Shown in pieces: positions 55,208-64,000 of a stretch of 64,000 nucleotides of DNA; the stretch's first letter is position 1, and every line of letters starts with the position of its first letter. The notes below the pieces were generated by a model. That model was not told where the DNA came from, ran no database searches, and saw only the letters and a list, made by a program, of their open reading frames with translations. Made by a program: the position numbers and the translations under genes. The DNA is from Erodium maritimum (taxonomy: Eukaryota; Streptophyta; Magnoliopsida; Geraniales; Geraniaceae): positions 31,726,956 through 31,790,955 of the forward strand of contig OY997594.1 in NCBI GenBank assembly GCA_963921825.1. Direction: 5' to 3'.

Positions 55208-56627
55208 TGTTGGTTTTTGTGCCCTAGGCCAATCGTGATTATGGACGGCATTATCATTTCATTAATACATCGGCACTACTATTATCATTTATGAAATGTT
55301 AATAGTGTGAATAATATTATTTCTTAAGATCATCGGTTTGAGGACCTGATAGTAAAACTCTTATAAGTAATAGAGTATTATTCACTTGATCCCTGGTCTT
55401 ACTGATATACTAAGACTAGTATGATGTTGGCTGATGATCACGTTTTATTGATCATACATATTGGATATGAAGTCAAATGATAGATGTCATTTAGGGAAAT
55501 GACATTGGATGACCCACTGTGAGAATACTACATAGGAACTGTCATGAGTATTTCTCAGTACCGTAATATGACTTAGGTCCTTTGACCTTATAGTCATCAT
55601 GATTTCTGCATAGGTGGATGTGTGCTTTGACACAGTTAAACGTCGTCTTTAACCGGACAATTATAAAGGCTGTGATTGGGTGCATAACTGTCTATGTGAG
55701 AGATATCGTTTGGGCCCCTTGATAAGTGAGACTGCAAGAAAAAGCATGGCTATGCGAATTGATAAATAGTTATCACTGGCAGTCTACTTAAGATCAAGAA
55801 ACAACGACCGAGTAAAATAAGGATGACGGCCCTATGTCTTATTCGATCGAGATATCGTTGACAGAAGGGTTGGCATATTAGCGGGTAAAGGTTAAGTCGG
55901 ATTAATGATCAACATAAACGTTTGGGTAGTCATAATGCCTTGCTAGAGGCCAACTATGACATGTGGACGAAACGAGGATTTCGGGCCCACTGCCAACACT
56001 TGTTATGAGTCTACAGGGTCGCACACAACAACGAGCCCAAAATCGAATTGGACTTTTGAAGTCCCTCAAGTGAATAAAATAATATATTATATTCGATATA
56101 ATATTTATTTATTCATTAAACTCGTTTTTCGAATTGCTAATATAATAAAGATTATGTTGGGCAATTAAAATGCAAAATGGCTCTTGAATTTTCGAAATTC
56201 AAAGAGGGTATTTTTGCATGAACATTACTCCTAAAATAAGACACTTGTCATAAAAGAAATTCCAAGAGTTGGACTTGCTTGAAATGACATAGTGTAGTCA
56301 TGCAAAGCCTTAGAGGCCACTTGTCAAATTTGGAAGTCCAAGTGTTGGGTTTTTCCAAATAAAATAATGTGGTCTTGCTTATTTTTGGAGTGAACTTTCT
56401 ACACATATTGGTCTTCAATCTGACCGGAGGGATTTGTATTCAACGGTTCGTTGCTAAGATATACGAGCTGCGAGTTGGTCCCTGTCTCGAAACAAGATGA
56501 AAAATTGAAAGATGTAATCTCTCCTTTAATTTTTGTTTGTCGGTTTACTCGGAATTACATGGATCTTGAGGCTATTCTAGGGAAATTTTTTATTTTCCGC
56601 TGCGTTTTTCTCCCTAGACTTCCAACA
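55208..56627 (+). mobile_element. 3' LTR of copia C (1,420 bp)
   Basis: TGTTGGTTTTTGTGCC ... TTCCAACA, followed by the target-site copy AGGGT. Compared with the 5' LTR it lacks a 46-bp unit between GAGAGATAT words and a 353-bp piece between TCTTG words, and has a 10-bp extra near 56049. Confidence 0.92.
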
Positions 56628-56632
56628 AGGGT

Positions 56633-57313
56633 CAGGGTATGGTAGGAAAAAGAGAAGGTACCCTCTATGCCTGGCATCGTAATCGAGGATTGGGATCAGG
56701 GTCCAAGTCTGTATCTATCGTACAAGGGAGTCGGGATCCTCTGTACTTGATGGTGCAAGTCGTTACGAATGGGTGCAGCTGAAGGCCAAGACATCGTAGC
56801 ATGAGTGGAAAAGCAATTCGAGGTTGAAAATGCTCGATTGTTGTTAGGCCAAATGGAATTCCACCCCCATTGGGCCCTTACTTCCAAGGGTCGGGGTCCC
56901 ACTAACGCTAAGGGGAAGGAAACGCCGGGGTGGGTCAACTTTATCTGATAATCAAGCAGAAGTGATTCTGGAAAGACCTAACATGACAAAGCCTGAACCG
57001 TACAAGGATCATATCTCCCCTTCGAGATCAGATCAGGCGAAACTCTTACCCGCAGAGTCCACACCCCAGTGAGGCTTGCTCCGCCCTAGTCATGCTCTGG
57101 TGGTGGTCGACCTTACCTAACAAAGAAGACTTCCTGAGATTAGGAAAAGGGGATCTCGTAAGGTGAGCTTGAATCCGAAGATGATGAGGTTAAAAAAAAC
57201 ACGGAAAGTCGGCATCGGCCGTGGCTTGTTCCCTCCATGCAAAAGTAGACCACCAGAATCAATTGTGAGCCTGGTGAGATGAGGTCCGACCTTCATTTTT
57301 TTCGGTGAGGCGC
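56633..57313 (-). mobile_element. Minus-strand remnant, segment 2
   Basis: Lies between the target-site copy of copia C (56628-56632) and that of the solo LTR (GGCGC, 57309-57313). Broken minus-strand frames (56938-56696, 57458-57117 in part) show no known domain. Continuous with segments 1 and 3 once the insertions are disregarded. Confidence 0.38.
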
Positions 57314-57811
57314 TGTCACACCCCAATTTCAGTAAACCGAACTCGGGACGCGAACATTTAAAATAATAAAACATTTTGAAACCCTTTTCATTAAACCACT
57401 TTAAAAACACCATTTGTTCAACAAAATAATAATTACAACTTAAAACACGTCCCAACAAGTGGACAAAAGTATGGTATCCGTCGCTAGACTCAAAATAAAC
57501 CCTGAATCCCGCTCCTAGCTCTTCAAGCTTCAGAAGCTCACCTGGTCCAACATGCGACCGGTACCTGTAGGAAAAGCATCTAGGGATGAGCGTTCGCTCA
57601 CCACCACGGATAACAGACTGACTACGGCATAATTAGCAGACAAAGCCGGTAACACCAAAAACAAAGTCAACACCGGGGAACACTGTCCCCAACCCAAGTA
57701 CTCTGACTGAACAAATACACCCACAGTTACCTTCCTTGACCAACTCATCACCCTGACACGTAAAGTAGACCCGACACAACGATCACGACCTCTTCCAAGG
57801 ACACGACAGAA

Positions 57812-58100
57812 AGACTACGCAACACCAAACAAGATCACAAAGGATCGCACACCAAACAAGATCACAAAGGATCGCACACCAAACAAGATCACGAAGGATC
57901 GCAAACCAGCTGCCAAGAACGCTCACACCCTCCCGAGACTCTAACTCGGTCAGGCCAACCCAAGAATGCTTGCAACTTACCGAGACTCTAACTCGTAAGC
58001 CAGCCGTAAAATGCTTGCAACTTACCGAGACTCTAACTCGTAAGCCAGCCAAAGAATGCTTGCAACTTACCGAGACTCTAACTCGTAAGCCAGCCAAAGT
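57812..58100 (-). repeat. Two small tandem arrays in the solo LTR
   Basis: CACCAAACAAGATCACAAAG is repeated three times (57809-57905). AATGCTTGCAACTTACCGAG plus ACTCTAACTCGTAAGCCAG is repeated about three times at ~46-bp spacing (57965-58100). Confidence 0.85.
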
Positions 58101-58319
58101 ACGCTCACAAACCCAAACCACACACGCGCGGCCAGGACCCCTTTATTGGCGGGCAGGCCCCCTACCCCGTCTGAACATGCAGACGCGTGTGCTCGTGGAC
58201 CCCCGTTTCATGAAGCGGGCCCCCAACCTCAGGTAACCACAATCACAATCACAATCACAAACACAATCACAAGCAAGTTCAACAACCAGTAACAACACAG
58301 GTTCAACACTCATAGGTAC

Positions 58320-58735
58320 TCATGGCCACCAAGACACCAACAGTAAAACTCGGACTCAACAGCCCCACAGGCACTCACGGCCTCCCAAGACACACCAATA
58401 GTAAAACACGGACTCAACAGCCCCACAAGCACTCAAGGCCTCCCAAGACACCAAAGGTAAAGACACGGGTTCAACAACCCCACGGACACTCATGGCCACC
58501 CAAAACACCAAAGGTAAAGACACGGGTTCAACAACCCCACGGGCACTCGTGGCCACCCAAAACACCAAAGGTAAAGACACGGGTTCAACAACCCCACGGG
58601 CACTCGTGGCCACACAAAACACCAATGGTAAGGACACGGGTTCAACGACCCCACGGGCACTCATGGCCACCCAAAACACCAAAGGTAAGGACACGGGTTC
58701 AACGACCCCACGGGCACTCATGGCCACCCAAAACT
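58320..58735 (-). repeat. 57-bp minisatellite in the solo LTR
   Basis: Units contain CCACCCAAAACACCAAAGGT, GACACGGGTTCAAC and CCACGGGCACTC. Frames of 93-140 codons on both strands arise because the period is a multiple of three; they are artefacts. Confidence 0.9.
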
Positions 58736-60726
58736 CAACGATGAAACACGCTCGCAACTTACCGAGACTCTAACTCATAAGCCAGCTAAAACACCAACGA
58801 TAAAGTACGGGCTCTCACGGCCACCCAAACACGAATAATAACACGGGCTCTCATGGCCACCCAAGACTCAACAGTAATAATACGGGCTCTCAAGGCCACC
58901 AAAAACTCGATAATAATACACGGGCTCTCAAGGCCACCCAAGACACCAAAAGATCAATCAACCTCAGGCTTAACCAAAGCCTCCAACAGTCCTAAAATCG
59001 ATAAGTTCACAAACAACCTCCGGGCATGGTCATATGCCTCCAGTAATTCTAATAACGCTAAGTTCTCTGCTCCTACGACACTACTAAGTGTCACATGCTT
59101 TTCTCATATTCGCTACGTTCCTGTATCATGCTTTTCTAATCTTTAAGTGAACCTATTTAACCCACGACACCCCGGTGTCACATGCAATTCTACTGTTAAC
59201 TTTCCCCAGTCAGGGCCGAGATCCGGCTACTTTTCCCTACCTCGTATAACACTCCAAAAGCGCTCCACTAAACCTCGATGTAAATCCAGTCACTCGCCGA
59301 GCTTCCCTTTGCCTCGGTCCGCAGCACGATCTAAAAGAACACAATTTTAAAGCACTTTTAAACTATTACGAAAAACCCGAAAATCAATAAACTTAACGCC
59401 CAAACGTAACCCCGACAATGTCGATCACTCCCAAACTTCCCAATTACTCGACATTGTCGATAAAGGACCCGTAAAGGACCGATTCGCCCGACATGGCGAA
59501 TCTGCCCGGGTTTTGTAAATTGCCTTCCGGGGCTCCAAAAGTCCCCGTTTTCGTTTCTACGGTCTTAGAATAGTTCAAGGAGCCCAATGCACTTGACGGA
59601 ATCGAATTCCGACTTCCGAGTCAAATAATTAACGTTTAAAGTTTCCAAAACCCGTTAATTACAACTTCTCCAATTTAATTCCAAATTTTGATTCGATTAA
59701 GGATAAATGGTCCGGGGAACGTTTTAAACCACCCGAACGTTAAAACCCGAGCACCCGAGCACGTGGGCCCCACCTAACCCACTTGGTTGTGCCCTAGGGT
59801 TCAAGGGGGGGGGGGGGCTCGGCCACCATGTGGTGGCTGGTACCAACTCCGGCCAGCCACTCCATGGCCGGCCGGCCACCACCCACGGTGGCCGGAGCTC
59901 CTCCCGATCCTCCGGTCACCGGAAAACGTCCAATAACACCCCCAACCACCTCTAAAACGTCTCCAACAAACCCCCAAACTCACTACAACCCCAACCCATA
60001 GTTTTATACAAAACTCTAACCTTCCAAACGAGGAAGACGAGGGGAAGACGAGGGGAAGACGATTTCTCTTTGTCTTGAGACGATCCAAAGGCTTGAAACC
60101 CTCCAAACCCTAGCTTTCCCTCTCTTCTCTCTTCTTCTTCTTCTCCTTCTCTCTCTAAACACTCTCTTCTTCTTTCTAATTTAAATAAACTAACAACAAT
60201 TTCTATTTTTTCTCTTTTAACCCCACATGGCCAGCCACACCTATGTCCCATCTAGTTTCCCCCCAAAACTAACACCACCACAATTAGGACAAGTGTCAAG
60301 GTGGGTCCCACACCTTTTGGAAAATATCTAGTTGATATTTTCCAATCAGTTCGCGAAAAACGGACGTTTCGGGCCCTGAACGGGCACTTTTCCCAAGAAA
60401 CTACGAAACTTGGCGGGCTACAAGGAAATGGTTCAACTAAGACCGCTGCGACGATGGCTAAGCTTTTTGGATCCCAAACGGTCCTCGAATGGACCAAAAC
60501 GTCGCTCGGTTGACTTTTCCAGCGAAAAGTCAACATTTCCCAAATTGATCAGAAAGTTGCCCTGAGTCCCCCGGAACTCACTTTGGTCAATAACGGGGTC
60601 AACTTAAGTCCGGTATGACACTCGGGGTCATTTTAGGTTCACTAAACTGTCAGTCTTAAAATTTTTAAATTTTCCCGTTTTTCGCAGGTTTGACTGGCGT
60701 TGACCGGGAGTGGTTATTACCGGCGC

Positions 60727-61340
60727 TACCTAGCGAAGCCGTAACCTTTCTTGAGACAGGTGAAATAGAGAGGAACGGGCTTTGACAAGAAAAGAGAAGG
60801 GACGACATGGGGCCCTAATCGGATCCTGCAGATGAAGAGCTTCCAATGGCGACAGATTAAGGCGTCCTTCCATATCCAGGTCCGGCGGAACTTGATTTGT
60901 GCGGCACCAAAGACCTGATGTTGAAGGTGAAGAGGCTAGGTAAAGGGACAGTGTGTCGAAGGAGCCACTCCCACCAAAACCTCCATCCATGTGCGAGGCA
61001 TGAATCAATCCGGGGAAGAGAAGACGGCCACATGCAGGCTTGGGAGTTAACGGTCCGACAATGTCCATATTTGGGAGTTTGAAGAACTGGTCAACAATTC
61101 TATTTTCTTCTCTTCTTTGAGATAACCAGCTTTAAATTCGCAATTCCACCCACATCACCCCGGCTCAGATCAATGCCATGTATGTTTTCAGGCAATGCCA
61201 CAACAAAGGTCTAGATCTAAAATCGATTTCGCCAACGCCACAACGGAGGTCCAGATTTGCAATAGTTTGAGAAGGTCAAGGTTTGTAGGGTGAAAGGTAG
61301 GGTTCATCATCGAATTGGTCGATCAACCGGGTCCGAATCA
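60727..61340 (-). mobile_element. Minus-strand remnant, segment 3 (5' part; probable LINE)
   Basis: Read on the minus strand it has a possible start MDIVGPLTPKPACGRLL (frame 61068-60730) within a C-rich context resembling LINE leaders (CGTTGTGGCGTTGGCG at 61220-61240). No domain is recognised. With segments 2 and 1 it totals about 1.7 kb. A decayed host gene is an alternative. Confidence 0.38.
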
Positions 61341-61485
61341 GTGACCCTCCAAAGGTAGGGTTCATCTCTTAAGATTTTAATGTAATTCTTAATCTAATCT
61401 CTAATTAATTTCATATTCCCTATTTCGAAATATATAATTTATTTGAGACGTGAATTCAAAAGATAATATTTTTCATAACTGATTA
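61341..61485. other. AT-rich spacer
   Basis: No feature recognised; GATTA at 61481-61485 would be the target-site copy at the 3' end of element E. Confidence 0.4.
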
Positions 61486-62015
61486 TGTTAATCTTGAAAT
61501 AAAAATTTCTTCATGAAACACAAATTAAATGTGATTTTGACTTTAACATAGCAACCCACAACTCCAACATACAAGCAAGAGAGTTTTTTTTTCTTGACAA
61601 CTTCTCCCCTCTTCTGAACTGTTTTAAAACGATAGGCAATAAAACGAAATAGATCAAAAACCAAAACGCGGAGAGCACAACGATATAACGTGGAATACCC
61701 CTCCAAACAACGGAGAGGAAAATAAACCACTGGCGCCGACCAGCAAAACTTCACTATATTGAGAGTGCTTACACAACGCCAGAGATTTACACTGATTCAA
61801 CTTATCCCTCATGGAAGCTTATGGGTGGTATTTATAGGGGTGGTGTAGAGATACTTCCTACAAAATAGGGAAATAAAAAATCTCTACAATTAAGACCAAA
61901 TTTCCTAATACTTGTTTACTTGGAAAACAAGACATAGGCTTCCAAGACACTTCCCCAAATTAGTTGCTTGGTAACCAAGTCATAAAATAGCTTGAAGTTG
62001 GATCAACTTTCAACA
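61486..62015 (-). mobile_element. 3' LTR of copia E (530 bp)
   Basis: On the minus strand TGTTGAAAGTTGATCC ... TTTCAAGATTAACA, preceded by AAAGTGGAGTT as polypurine tract. It carries a clear TATA box (61829-61837). Its length is close to Tnt1-type LTRs. Confidence 0.85.
61829..61837 (-). promoter_or_regulatory. TATA box of the copia E LTR
   Basis: CTATAAATACCACCC on the minus strand, about 185 bp into the LTR; transcription would start about 30 bp further, near 61800. Confidence 0.65.
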
Positions 62016-62114
62016 AACTCCACTTTGAGACAAATTCCTCCTTGTAGCATGAAGTGATAGACATCTCCCTGAACAAACAAAGAAAATACTTTCGGTGTCA
62101 AACAGCCACTAAGG

Positions 62115-62495
62115 CTAAACAGTTATACCAACTAAGCTTGAGCAACACTCAAACTTAGCAACATGAATTGTCTTTGTCATCATATCAACATGATTATCAT
62201 AATCATGCTCCACCTGTTCAACACAATTCAAAGCATAATGAACAACGTTACATTGTTCAATTAAACGAGGGTGAGGACCTTTGTTTCTCCTCGGTCTATC
62301 AGCAACAATGGAATTATTTGTTTGCTGCAAAACAGGTGGTGTAAGCTGAACATCAATGTCATCATTTTCAACAAACTCATTTACTTTGTCGTTCATGCGC
62401 TCCACCTGCACGCTTATCCTCTGTTGCTCATCATCAGAAAAATTAGTAACATCAAAAAAATCAGAGGCATCTATAGAGGAACTATCATTGAACAT
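62115..62495 (-). pseudogene. Pre-RT linker fused in frame to RNase H end (copia E)
   Basis: The 126-codon frame begins in the linker (MFNDSSSIDASDFFDV, RPRRNKGPHPRLIEQCN, VHYALNCVEQVEHD) that normally leads into RT. It continues without a break as HVDMMTKTIHVAKFECCSSL, the usual last residues of copia RNase H. The RT domain and nearly all of RNase H are thus deleted in frame. The join lies within or beside a 19-nt quasi-palindrome at 62189-62207. The product could not copy RNA. Confidence 0.82.
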
Positions 62496-62559
62496 GACAA
62501 CCTCATTAAAAACAACATTTCAGCTCAGCAAAATTCTTTTAGTTTCAGGATTTCATAGC

Positions 62560-63345
62560 TTATATGTCTTTACTCTTGAGCCATAATCAAGAAACACACA
62601 CTTGACAGCTCTAGGCTCTAACTTTCCATTATTAACGTGTGCATAAGCAGTGCAACCAAAAACTCTCAACAATGAATAATCAGCGGGTGAACCAGACCAT
62701 ACCTAAATGGGAGTTTTCTTATCAAGTGGAATGCTTGGTGACCTGTTTATTAAGTAGCAAGCGGTGGAGGCTGCTTCAGCCCAAAAACGTCTGATCATAC
62801 GAGAATTAGAAAGCATGCACCGAGCCTTAGAGATGATGGTTCGGTTCATGCGCTCAGCCACACCATTCTGTTGAGGCGTGGACGGGATGGTGTGGTGCCT
62901 TACAATGCCTTCGTTGCTACAATAGTTGTCAAAATCATTTAAACAAAACTCCATGCCATTGTCAGTACGAAGCACTTTTACCTTCTTCTCGGTTTGCTTC
63001 TCCACTATAACTCTCCACTTCTTAAAAGCATCAAACACGTTAGATTTATGTTTTAGAAAATGAGGCCACACTTTTCTCGAGTAAACATCAATGATAGTTT
63101 GCATGTAATTTGCACCACCAAGAGAAGTTTTATGGGAAGGTCCCCAAACATAAGCATGCACATAATCTAATATCCCTTTAGTGGTATGGACAGAAGCATT
63201 GAATTTAACTCTCTTGTGCTTACCAAAAATGCAGTGCTCACAAAACTCTAACTTAGTCATGTTGCAGCCATCAAGTAAATCTCTCTTGATCAACTCTGCC
63301 ATGCCATGTTCACTCATATGTCAAAGGCGCTTGTGCCACAAATTA
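62560..63345 (-). pseudogene. Integrase of copia E
   Basis: The zinc finger (LWHKRL ... CNMTKLEFCEHC) and core are well kept: first D in TIIDVYSRKVW, second in VLRTDNGMEF, E in QQNGVAERMNRTI. The open frame is 63317-62703. A TGA replaces the glycine codon in the WHKRLGHMSE motif just upstream (about 63320), and a stop follows KKTPI near 62703. Downstream GCTAYAHVNNGKLEPRAVKC is legible to 62560 with a further stop. Confidence 0.88.
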
Positions 63346-64000
63346 GTTATACTATGTTCATCAGAAATAACAGCAACAGTAGCAGAACCATTTAAAGTGC
63401 TACCTCTAAGAACATATAATCTTGCAGAATTCATATCACCTATCATGTGAACGAGAGAGCCTTTTGATACCTTTAGAATTTTCTATGAACCGGAGTACTT
63501 GTACCCTTCATCGTCAAGAGTGCTGAGAGAGATTAGGTTTCTCTTCATGGTTGGTACGTGTCTCACATATGTCAATGTGCGTACCATGCCGTCATGCATC
63601 TTGATCTCAACGGAGCCTATGCTCACAATCTCACATGGGTTGTCATCTCCCATTTGCACCACATCTCCACTCTGCATAGACTTATAAGAACTGAAGCAGT
63701 CTTTGTTACAGCAGATATGAAATGAACAGGCAGTATCAAGAATCCATTCATCATAAGCAGAAACACAGCCAGCAAACACAACTAAGCAATCACTATCAGA
63801 ATTATCGTTGAAAACAACGGAGGCCTTACCATCACCATCAAAATTGTTTTTCGGTTTGTACGTACTGTTCCTTTTCTCCTTATTCTGAAACTTATAACAA
63901 TCCTCAATTGTGTGATTTGTTTTCTTACAGTACTTGCAGAACTTGTCACCTCCTTTGGACTTAGAACAGCCTCTCCCGTTCTTGCTCTTACTTATGTTTC
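63346..64000 (-). pseudogene. Gag C-terminus and protease of copia E (partial)
   Basis: The CCHC knuckle CKYCKKTNHTIEDCYKF lies at about 63938-63890. The protease active site WILDTACSFHIC follows (about 63747-63712), then VQMGDDNPCEIVSIG and VRHVPTMKRNLISLS. The frame from the right edge is open to a stop at about 63485, then a read-through stretch KGSLVHMIGD reaches the integrase. The gag N-terminus is outside the window. Confidence 0.85.

Larger units (their letters stand above)
36667..56627 (+). mobile_element. Ty1/copia element C with nested insertions, TSD AGGGT
   Basis: Complete ends: TGTTG...TTCCAACA LTRs, flanked by AGGGT at 36662-36666 and 56628-56632. Order: 5' LTR (36667-37194 and 46335-47615, split by element D), primer site, leader, gag, protease, integrase, RT, RNase H, polypurine tract, 3' LTR 55208-56627. 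A truncated gypsy LTR sits in the leader (48901-51568). Coding parts hold many stops and deletions. The two LTRs differ by roughly 7% over the first 145 bp (hand count), more than the ~3% between the LTRs of the nested element D, as expected if D came later. Confidence 0.92.
57314..60721 (-). mobile_element. Solo gypsy LTR (3,408 bp) with TSD GGCGC
   Basis: In window orientation TGTCACACCCCAATTTC ... GGGAGTGGTTATTACC; the LTR's first base is changed (T to G on the minus strand). GGCGC flanks it at 57309-57313 and 60722-60726. It contains hairpin TGAGCGTTCGCTCA (57587-57600), acceptor-like CCTACAG|G near 57568, 27-bp repeats (57812-57905), ~46-bp repeats (57960-58100), a 57-bp array (58320-58730), donor-like GAG|GTAGGGA near 59240, poly-G 59805-59817 and the TTGAC pair 60509-60534. 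No internal sequence, so a solo LTR. Confidence 0.92.
61486..64000 (-). mobile_element. Ty1/copia element E (Tnt1/Tork-like), runs off the window
   Basis: Minus-strand element with a 530-bp 3' LTR at 61486-62015, then RNase H end, pre-RT linker, integrase, protease and gag knuckle towards 64000. The motif set (LWHKRL.HMSEHGM, CEHCIFGKHKRVKF, NGVAERMNRTI, CYLINRSPSIPL) is of the Tnt1 type. RT and most of RNase H are missing, and at least three stops are present, so it is defective. 5' LTR and gag start lie beyond the right edge. Confidence 0.9.

Noticed and set aside
58322..58773. Overlapping 93-140 codon frames on both strands
   Set aside because: The 57-bp tandem array is a multiple of three, so all phases stay open together; it lies in a solo LTR.

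Overview
The window is plant nuclear DNA, almost certainly angiosperm and from a repeat-dense, probably heterochromatic region. The evidence is chromodomain Ty3/gypsy elements, Ty1/copia elements primed by initiator-Met tRNA, plant-type LINEs with DUF4283-like zinc knuckles, and many premature stops that look like methyl-cytosine decay. No intact host gene, rRNA, tRNA, CRISPR array or bacterial feature is visible. Apart from a short possible gene start at 17725-17829, recognisable coding sequence belongs to broken transposons.

Layout. 1-5346: 3' part of a gypsy element (A) with its 3' LTR. 5347-6117: tail of another gypsy LTR. 7120-10083: solo LTR with 5-bp duplications (TCAAT). 10471-12082: truncated copia element. 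12523-13837: short LINE-like element. 15055-16975: two related minus-strand LINE remnants. 17533-17829: TATA box, leader and 35 codons of an apparent host reading frame, cut by a gypsy LTR. 17830-33504: two chromovirus elements of one lineage joined head to head, B+ (17830-23869, cut inside reverse transcriptase) and B- (23870-33504, with gag, protease, RT, RNase H, integrase and chromodomain). 33505-35770: LINE-like pieces. 35806-36192: foldback element with very long terminal inverted repeats.

36265-61340 is a nest. A low-identity minus-strand remnant is split by a copia element (C, 36667-56627, duplication AGGGT) and by a solo gypsy LTR (57314-60721, duplication GGCGC). The copia 5' LTR is split by a gag-only gypsy element (D, 37195-46329, duplication CTCAT), whose 3' LTR carries a 1,681-bp TG...CA insertion. 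The copia leader holds a truncated gypsy LTR (48901-51568). 61486-64000 is a minus-strand Tnt1-like copia element (E) that runs off the window and has lost RT in frame.

How parts relate. The gypsy LTRs fall into related families sharing a 3' module: a donor-like GAG|GTAGGGA site, a family-specific minisatellite, a TGAGCG...CGCTCA hairpin and an acceptor-like CAG|G. This looks like an intron inside the LTR. Their 5' (U3) ends are of at least two unrelated kinds, one carrying an inverted pair of W-box cores. The gag-only element D shares its leader, primer site and a palindromic leader hairpin with the pol-bearing B elements, which suggests mobilisation in trans. Coordinates of element ends come from reading LTR termini and target-site duplications; divergence figures are hand counts over short stretches.
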